Shown piece after piece: positions 59,899 through 64,000 of a stretch of DNA of 64,000 nt. Source of the stretch: an uncultured Alphaproteobacteria bacterium (GTDB taxonomy: Bacteria > Pseudomonadota > Alphaproteobacteria > Micavibrionales > Micavibrionaceae). The translations under genes were made by a program, and so were the position numbers. The stretch is from positions 62,001 to 126,000 of the forward strand of contig CAADGI010000014.1 of NCBI GenBank assembly GCA_900696495.1, given 5' to 3'. The notes beneath the pieces were generated by a model. The model worked only from the letters and a program-made list of their open reading frames with translations. It had not been told where the DNA came from and made no database searches. Within the stretch, counting starts at the first letter, position 1. Each line of letters begins with the position of its first letter.

Positions 59899-60696
59899 AT
59901 GTCACAGGCGCGCTTCCGCAAATACGAGAGAGGAAGCGCGCTTGTTTATATTTTGATCGCCATTGCGCTGCTGGCCGCCCTGACCATTACCTTCATGGAG
60001 CCCTCCAGCCAGCAGACCTCCACCCAGAACACGTTTAAAACGCTCTCGGAGGTCGAAAGCCAGGCCAACGTCATTCGCGCCGCGCTGCAGGAATGCGTGC
60101 TGTCCTATCCCAAGGGCGACCGCTGCATCAAGGACGCCGTGCCGCTGGAGGCGCACTGCACGAATGCGGCCGGGACCGACCCCGGCGCCCGCAGGAATTA
60201 CCCCATCAATCCCGATTCAACTTTCTACACCAATGCCACGCCGGACCGGTCCGGCGACCACCAGGTGCGCCACCTGCGTTGCCCCGGCAATAATCCCGGC
60301 GAAAATAACGACCACGATAATCACGAGCTGATTTTTACCGGCGCGGAGGGTAAATTCCTGCCGCCGCCGCCGGAATTGTTCGGTGAATGGGAATATTACA
60401 ATGGCGGAGACGGCATTTTCTTCTGGACCGCTACCGCCAAGAGCGATGCCTTCCTCATGACGGCCCTGACCAAGCTCGATGAAAAATTCGCGGAGTGCGA
60501 AGCCGATGTCGTCGATGCCACGGGCGGCGCCGAGGAGCTCGACAGCGATGGCGACCTCGAATGCCCTTCCGGCAGTGTTTGCTTCCGCCTCTGGATGGTG
60601 ATGAACAACACCGAGGCCGTTTTCAACGGCGACACTGACGGCGACGAAACGAACAGCAATCCGCCGGATCAGAGCGATTGCTCTTCCGCCGACTAA
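59899..60696 (+). CDS. Prepilin-like exported protein 2
   Basis: The protein has 265 residues. The leader MSQARFRKYERG is followed by an uncharged helix (SALVYILIAIALLAALTITF), again with ERG at the predicted cleavage site and no Glu5, so it is a paralogue of the preceding protein at its N-terminus. The mature domain differs: it is acidic, has eight cysteines (for example ECVLSYPKGDRC, HLRCPG, FAECEADV, LECPSGSVC), and ends in an Asp/Asn/Asp-rich stretch that might bind calcium (DTDGDETNSNPPDQSDC). It is probably a minor pilin or adhesive tip subunit. It converges on the hybrid kinase gene. Confidence 0.7.
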   Translation: MSQARFRKYERGSALVYILIAIALLAALTITFMEPSSQQTSTQNTFKTLSEVESQANVIRAALQECVLSYPKGDRCIKDAVPLEAHCTNAAGTDPGARRNYPINPDSTFYTNATPDRSGDHQVRHLRCPGNNPGENNDHDNHELIFTGAEGKFLPPPPELFGEWEYYNGGDGIFFWTATAKSDAFLMTALTKLDEKFAECEADVVDATGGAEELDSDGDLECPSGSVCFRLWMVMNNTEAVFNGDTDGDETNSNPPDQSDCSSAD

Positions 60697-60703
60697 TCCG
60701 GGA

Positions 60704-62980
60704 CTAATCGTCCGGCTTCAATGTCTTGATTTCTATTTCGGCGCGCGCGAATTCCGCAACGATGTCATGCACCAAATTCTCCGATGGCTTTTTCCGCTCG
60801 GCGTTGTCCTGCAATTCACTGGCCATATCGCCGAGGATGTTGCAGCAGGCCGATCGCGCCGCGCCCTTCAGACTGTGCGCCGCTTCTTTAAGCTCGTGAA
60901 AATCGTGCTGGTCCTGCGCCTTCTGAATGCGGGTAATCAGCGGCGCCGTCATTTCGCTGAACATGTTGAGCATCTCAATCGCGTTCTCATCAAACGCGCC
61001 CATCAATTCGCGCATTGCCGCTTTGTCGACCGCCGCCGCGCTTTTTTGTACGGGTTTGGCCCTGGCAATTTCTTCCTGCGGTATCTCTTTCAGAAGGCCC
61101 CAGCGGATCAGCAGCCTTTTGAACTGGCCGAGTGAAACCGGCTTCAGCAGACATTCATCGAACCCGTGCCTTAAATAGGCATCGCGCTGCGCCATCTGCA
61201 CGTCGGCGGTCAGGGCGATAACCGGAAAATGCCCGCCATTCGTTTTCTCTTTCTTCCTGATCGCATCGACAAGGCCGTAACCATCGACGCCCGGCATGTG
61301 CAGGTCTGTAATCAAAATACCGTATTTGCCGGTCTCCAGCGCATCCAGCGCCTGCCTGCCATTCTCGACAAAATCCGCCTCGACGCCGACCTTTTGCAGC
61401 TGGCGTTTCAGAATTTCCTGCACACTGATCGTGTCTTCGGCGATCAGCAGGCGGGTCGGCCCCTCGATATTGATGTGGCTTGTCTTCGTTACGGCGTTTT
61501 TCACCGCTTCGCCGAGGCCCGCGCGGCTCGCCGGTTTTGTGAGATACGTCACCCCCAACGCCTGCAAACTATGCTGCAATCCCACGTCATCGCGCACCGT
61601 GTACATGATCAGGCCGATATTCGGCCTGATATGCATGATCTCCTTGATCAGGTCGATGCCGAGGCCGTCCGGCAATCCCTGGTCGATCACCGCGACATCG
61701 AACGGGCGGCGCTGCACGAGCTGGTAACCTTCCATGTAGGAGGGGCAGCTCTCGACCGTCGCGCCCATCGAGCGCAGCGAATTGACAATTTCCTTCGCGC
61801 CGCGCGGGTGATCCTCGACCGACAAAACGGAAATACCGTCCAGCTTCGGCAGCTCGATCGTTGTTTTATTGACATCCACTTCCTCGGTCGGAATTTCAAA
61901 CCAGAAAACCGATCCCTGGCCTTCCGCGCTGGTGACGCCGATCTTGCCGCCCATCAATTCGGTCAGTTTCCGGCAAATTGAAAGCCCGAGCCCCGTGCCG
62001 CCATATTTCCGCGAGGTCGAATTATCGGCTTGCGTGAAGGACTGAAACAGCTTGGCGCAAACCTCCGGGCTCATGCCGATGCCCGTATCGATCACTTCGA
62101 AACGCAATCCCAGCTTGCCCGCCGGGACCGTGATATTCTTGAGCTCGCGCGTGACCCGTACCGTGACGCTGCCATCCTTCGTGAATTTCAGCGCATTGCC
62201 AGCAAGATTCATAATGATCTGCCGTAACCTTTTTGGATCTCCGATAATCACAAACGGAACGTCGGCGGCAATATCGTCCTTCAGTTCCACGTTGATGCCA
62301 TGCACCTTCACCGCCAGCGCTTCGAGAATGCCGCGCACCAGCGTCCGCACCGGGACCTCGAATACGTCGAGTTCCATCTTGTTCGCGTCCATCTTCGCAA
62401 GGTCGAGAATGTCGTCCAGAATTTCGAGCAGCCCGCTCGCCGCGCTTTGCGCCGTGCCGACCATCGCGCTGATGCGCTCGTCCGGGCGTTCGTCGGCGAT
62501 CAGTTCCAGCAGCCCGTAAATCGTCTGCATCGGCGTCCTGATCTCGTGGCTCATCGTCGCCAGGAAATTGGATTTCATTTCCGCCATCGCGTCGGCCTTC
62601 TCGACAGCGGCGATCAGCTCTTCCTCATGCTCCTTGGTCGCGGAAATATCCGCGCCCCACAAAATAAAGGCCTCTTCGCCGTCCCATGCGCTTTCGGTAA
62701 TCACGAAACTGACCCAGCGCTTGCCGGTTTTATAGATCCGGCTGGCAGGCATGATGTAAGTCTTTGGCGGCGTTACGCTTTTTAACTTTTTAAGAAAGAC
62801 CGACGCCTCCAGGTCGGGCCACACATTGTCGAAATTCTGCCCCTTCACCTGCTCAGGTTTGTCCGCCCCGGCCATATGGGCGAAGGAGGCATTGGCATAG
62901 AGAACCTCGTTGCCCATGCGGCTTTTGCGCAGCACGCACACCGCGAGGGGGATATTGTCGTATATCGAGGAATCCTGCAT
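60704..62980 (-). CDS. Soluble hybrid sensor histidine kinase (PAS-HK-REC-REC-HPt)
   Basis: The 758-residue protein has no transmembrane segment. An N-terminal PAS domain (IPLAVCVLRKSRMGNEVLYANASF, residues 10-120) is followed by HisKA with ATMSHEIRTPMQT near residue 143 and an HATPase with NLAGNALKFTKDG and KYGGTGLGLSICRKL. The first receiver has Asp in VAVIDQGLPDG; the second (LIAEDTISVQEIL; Asp in ILITDLHMPGVDG) precedes a C-terminal HPt with AAHSLKGAARSA. All relay residues are present, so it can in principle autophosphorylate and pass phosphate to a separate regulator. Its gene converges with the pilus operon eight bases away; a role in pilus control is only suggested by position. Confidence 0.93.
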   Translation of the reverse strand: MQDSSIYDNIPLAVCVLRKSRMGNEVLYANASFAHMAGADKPEQVKGQNFDNVWPDLEASVFLKKLKSVTPPKTYIMPASRIYKTGKRWVSFVITESAWDGEEAFILWGADISATKEHEEELIAAVEKADAMAEMKSNFLATMSHEIRTPMQTIYGLLELIADERPDERISAMVGTAQSAASGLLEILDDILDLAKMDANKMELDVFEVPVRTLVRGILEALAVKVHGINVELKDDIAADVPFVIIGDPKRLRQIIMNLAGNALKFTKDGSVTVRVTRELKNITVPAGKLGLRFEVIDTGIGMSPEVCAKLFQSFTQADNSTSRKYGGTGLGLSICRKLTELMGGKIGVTSAEGQGSVFWFEIPTEEVDVNKTTIELPKLDGISVLSVEDHPRGAKEIVNSLRSMGATVESCPSYMEGYQLVQRRPFDVAVIDQGLPDGLGIDLIKEIMHIRPNIGLIMYTVRDDVGLQHSLQALGVTYLTKPASRAGLGEAVKNAVTKTSHINIEGPTRLLIAEDTISVQEILKRQLQKVGVEADFVENGRQALDALETGKYGILITDLHMPGVDGYGLVDAIRKKEKTNGGHFPVIALTADVQMAQRDAYLRHGFDECLLKPVSLGQFKRLLIRWGLLKEIPQEEIARAKPVQKSAAAVDKAAMRELMGAFDENAIEMLNMFSEMTAPLITRIQKAQDQHDFHELKEAAHSLKGAARSACCNILGDMASELQDNAERKKPSENLVHDIVAEFARAEIEIKTLKPDD

Positions 62981-63042
62981 GAAATACTGACGAAAACCTT
63001 GCTTTCAAAGCCATTTATAGATTATCACACTCTATCCAAACC

Positions 63043-63068
63043 GTCATCCTGGCGAAGGCTGGGGTGAC
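63043..63068. repeat. Short palindromic repeat upstream of asd
   Basis: GTCATCCTGGCGAAGGCTGGGGTGAC has imperfect GTCA...TGAC ends and matches the first half of the element at 20040-20107. It lies 24 bases before the asd start. Confidence 0.6.
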
Positions 63069-63092
63069 AGAAAAAAGTTGTTGGAGACTATT

Positions 63093-64000
63093 ATGGGATA
63101 CAAAATCGCAGTCGTCGGCGCCACCGGCAATGTCGGGACGGAAGTCCTGAAAATTCTGGATGAGCGCAAATTCCCGGCTGACGAAGTCGTCGCCCTGGCC
63201 TCGGCGCGTTCCGTGGGCAAGGAAGTCTCCTATGGCGACCGCAATCTGAAAGTCCAGAACCTCGCGACCTTCGATTTCAAAGGCACCGATATCGTGTTCT
63301 CCGCCGCCGGTTCCGACGTCTCGAAAGAATTCGCGCCGCGCGCGGCGAAACACGCCATCGTCATCGATAAAACCAGCCTGTTCCGCATGGAGCCGGATAT
63401 CCCCCTCATCGTGCCGGAAGTGAACCCGGACGCGATCAAGGACTACGCAAAACGCAACATCATCGCCGTGCCGAACTGCTCGACCATTCAAATGGTCGTC
63501 GCGCTAAAGCCTCTCCATGACGCCGCAAAAATCAAGCGCGTCGTGGTCGCGACATATCAATCCGTGTCCGGCACCGGCAAGGCCGCGATGGACGAGCTCT
63601 TCAATCAAACGAAGGGCATCTTCATGAACGATATCCCCGCGCCGGACGTTTATCCGAAGCAGATCGCGTTCAACGTCATCCCGCATATCGACAAATTCAT
63701 GGATGACGGCATGACGAAAGAAGAATGGAAGATGGTCGCCGAGACCAAAAAAATTCTCGACCCGTCCATCAAGGTCTGCGCGTCGTGTGTGCGCGTGCCC
63801 GTTTTCATCGGTCACTCTGAAATGGTCAATGTCGAGTTCGAGCGTGAAATTTCCGCGGATGAAGCGCGCAAAATCCTGCGCAAGGCCCCCGGCATTACCG
63901 TTATCGACACCGATAACGAACTTTCATACGCCACTCCCGCCGAAACGCAAGGCGACGACGATGTCTATGTCAGCCGCATCCGCGAGGACATCTCGGTCGA
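63093..64000 (+). CDS. asd: Aspartate-semialdehyde dehydrogenase, 3' end beyond the window
   Basis: The ATG at 63093 is preceded by TTGGAGA at good distance. The frame stays open to the window edge, giving about 302 residues of a protein normally near 340. Seen: the NADP-binding VVGATGNVGTEVLKIL at residues 7-22, the phosphate-binding SARSVGKEV, the catalytic cysteine in VPNCSTIQMVVAL near residue 130, the loop YQSVSGTGKAAMDEL near 155, and the C-terminal substrate histidine region RVPVFIGHSEMVN. It reduces aspartyl phosphate to the semialdehyde for lysine/diaminopimelate, threonine and methionine synthesis. It is truncated only by the window. Confidence 0.96.
   Translation, partial: MGYKIAVVGATGNVGTEVLKILDERKFPADEVVALASARSVGKEVSYGDRNLKVQNLATFDFKGTDIVFSAAGSDVSKEFAPRAAKHAIVIDKTSLFRMEPDIPLIVPEVNPDAIKDYAKRNIIAVPNCSTIQMVVALKPLHDAAKIKRVVVATYQSVSGTGKAAMDELFNQTKGIFMNDIPAPDVYPKQIAFNVIPHIDKFMDDGMTKEEWKMVAETKKILDPSIKVCASCVRVPVFIGHSEMVNVEFEREISADEARKILRKAPGITVIDTDNELSYATPAETQGDDDVYVSRIREDISV

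Noticed and set aside
50823-60696. Tad (Flp) or type II secretion system
   Set aside because: The ATPase has the GspE-type tetracysteine motif and the secretin is of the PilN lipoprotein type; there are no TadA, TadB/C pair, or GspG-L genes.
63093-64000. Broken asd gene
   Set aside because: The frame is intact to the last base; it is cut only by the end of the window.

Overview
The window is a gene-dense chromosomal segment from an alphaproteobacterium. This is inferred from the divK-pleD pair next to rpmG, an HdaA-type DnaA-related regulator, an EipB (DUF1849) envelope protein, ETF-ubiquinone oxidoreductase, a tiny aa3-type cytochrome oxidase subunit IV, and the plsY-dprA-topA-rnr gene order. 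The combination of a chromosomal R64-like pilus, RTX proteins and lineage-specific hypotheticals would fit a Rhodospirillales- or Micavibrio-like lineage, but the genus cannot be fixed from the sequence alone.

Layout. Bases 1-3410: the end of an exopolysaccharide (XrtA/PEP-CTERM-type) region, with a FemAB-like protein, a polysaccharide deacetylase, an FAD monooxygenase and an M48 lipoprotein protease, then tRNA-Val. Bases 3853-9531: two divergent genes for large RTX (type I secreted) proteins, one a beta-helix protein and one carrying an SGNH/SASA esterase domain, separated by a long AT-rich spacer. Bases 9702-14647: a PodJ-like coiled-coil/Sel1/peptidoglycan-binding protein, ispE and a TPR protein. 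Bases 14684-24591: ETF-QO, a uracil-DNA glycosylase, a soluble lytic transglycosylase, a HisN-type phosphatase, alaS, a divergent RelA/SpoT-like protein and ndk. Bases 24596-32998: a membrane hybrid kinase, a 49-residue cytochrome oxidase subunit, purN, purM, a DUF2066 protein, a PerM-type transporter and hdaA. Bases 33159-41047: sixA, rnd, aspS, a hypothetical, eipB and divK-pleD. Bases 41109-50678 are one long minus-strand run: prepilin peptidase, CoA-transferase, pyrB, plsY, dprA, topA, rnr and rpmG.

Bases 50823-60696 form a plus-strand pilus operon: response regulator, PilN-type secretin, Ig-fold/PilP-like protein, PilQ-type ATPase, PilR-type platform protein, two PilO/PilN-like bitopic proteins and two prepilin-like proteins. 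The prepilin peptidase needed to process such pilins is read from the opposite strand about 150 bases away. A soluble hybrid kinase (60704-62980) and the start of asd (63093 to the window edge) close the window.

Small repeats are frequent. Palindromic GC-rich elements lie in frame inside the uracil-DNA glycosylase and aspS genes. A nested hairpin family sits in the spacers around purN and flanks sixA in opposite orientation. GTCAT...ATGAC palindromes lie upstream of alaS and asd. The observations most worth following are the divergent RelA/SpoT-like protein, the reorganised R64-type pilus locus with its Ig-fold protein, the RTX esterase with three secretion-type modules, and the coding palindromes. 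No CRISPR array, prophage, integrase or insertion sequence was seen.
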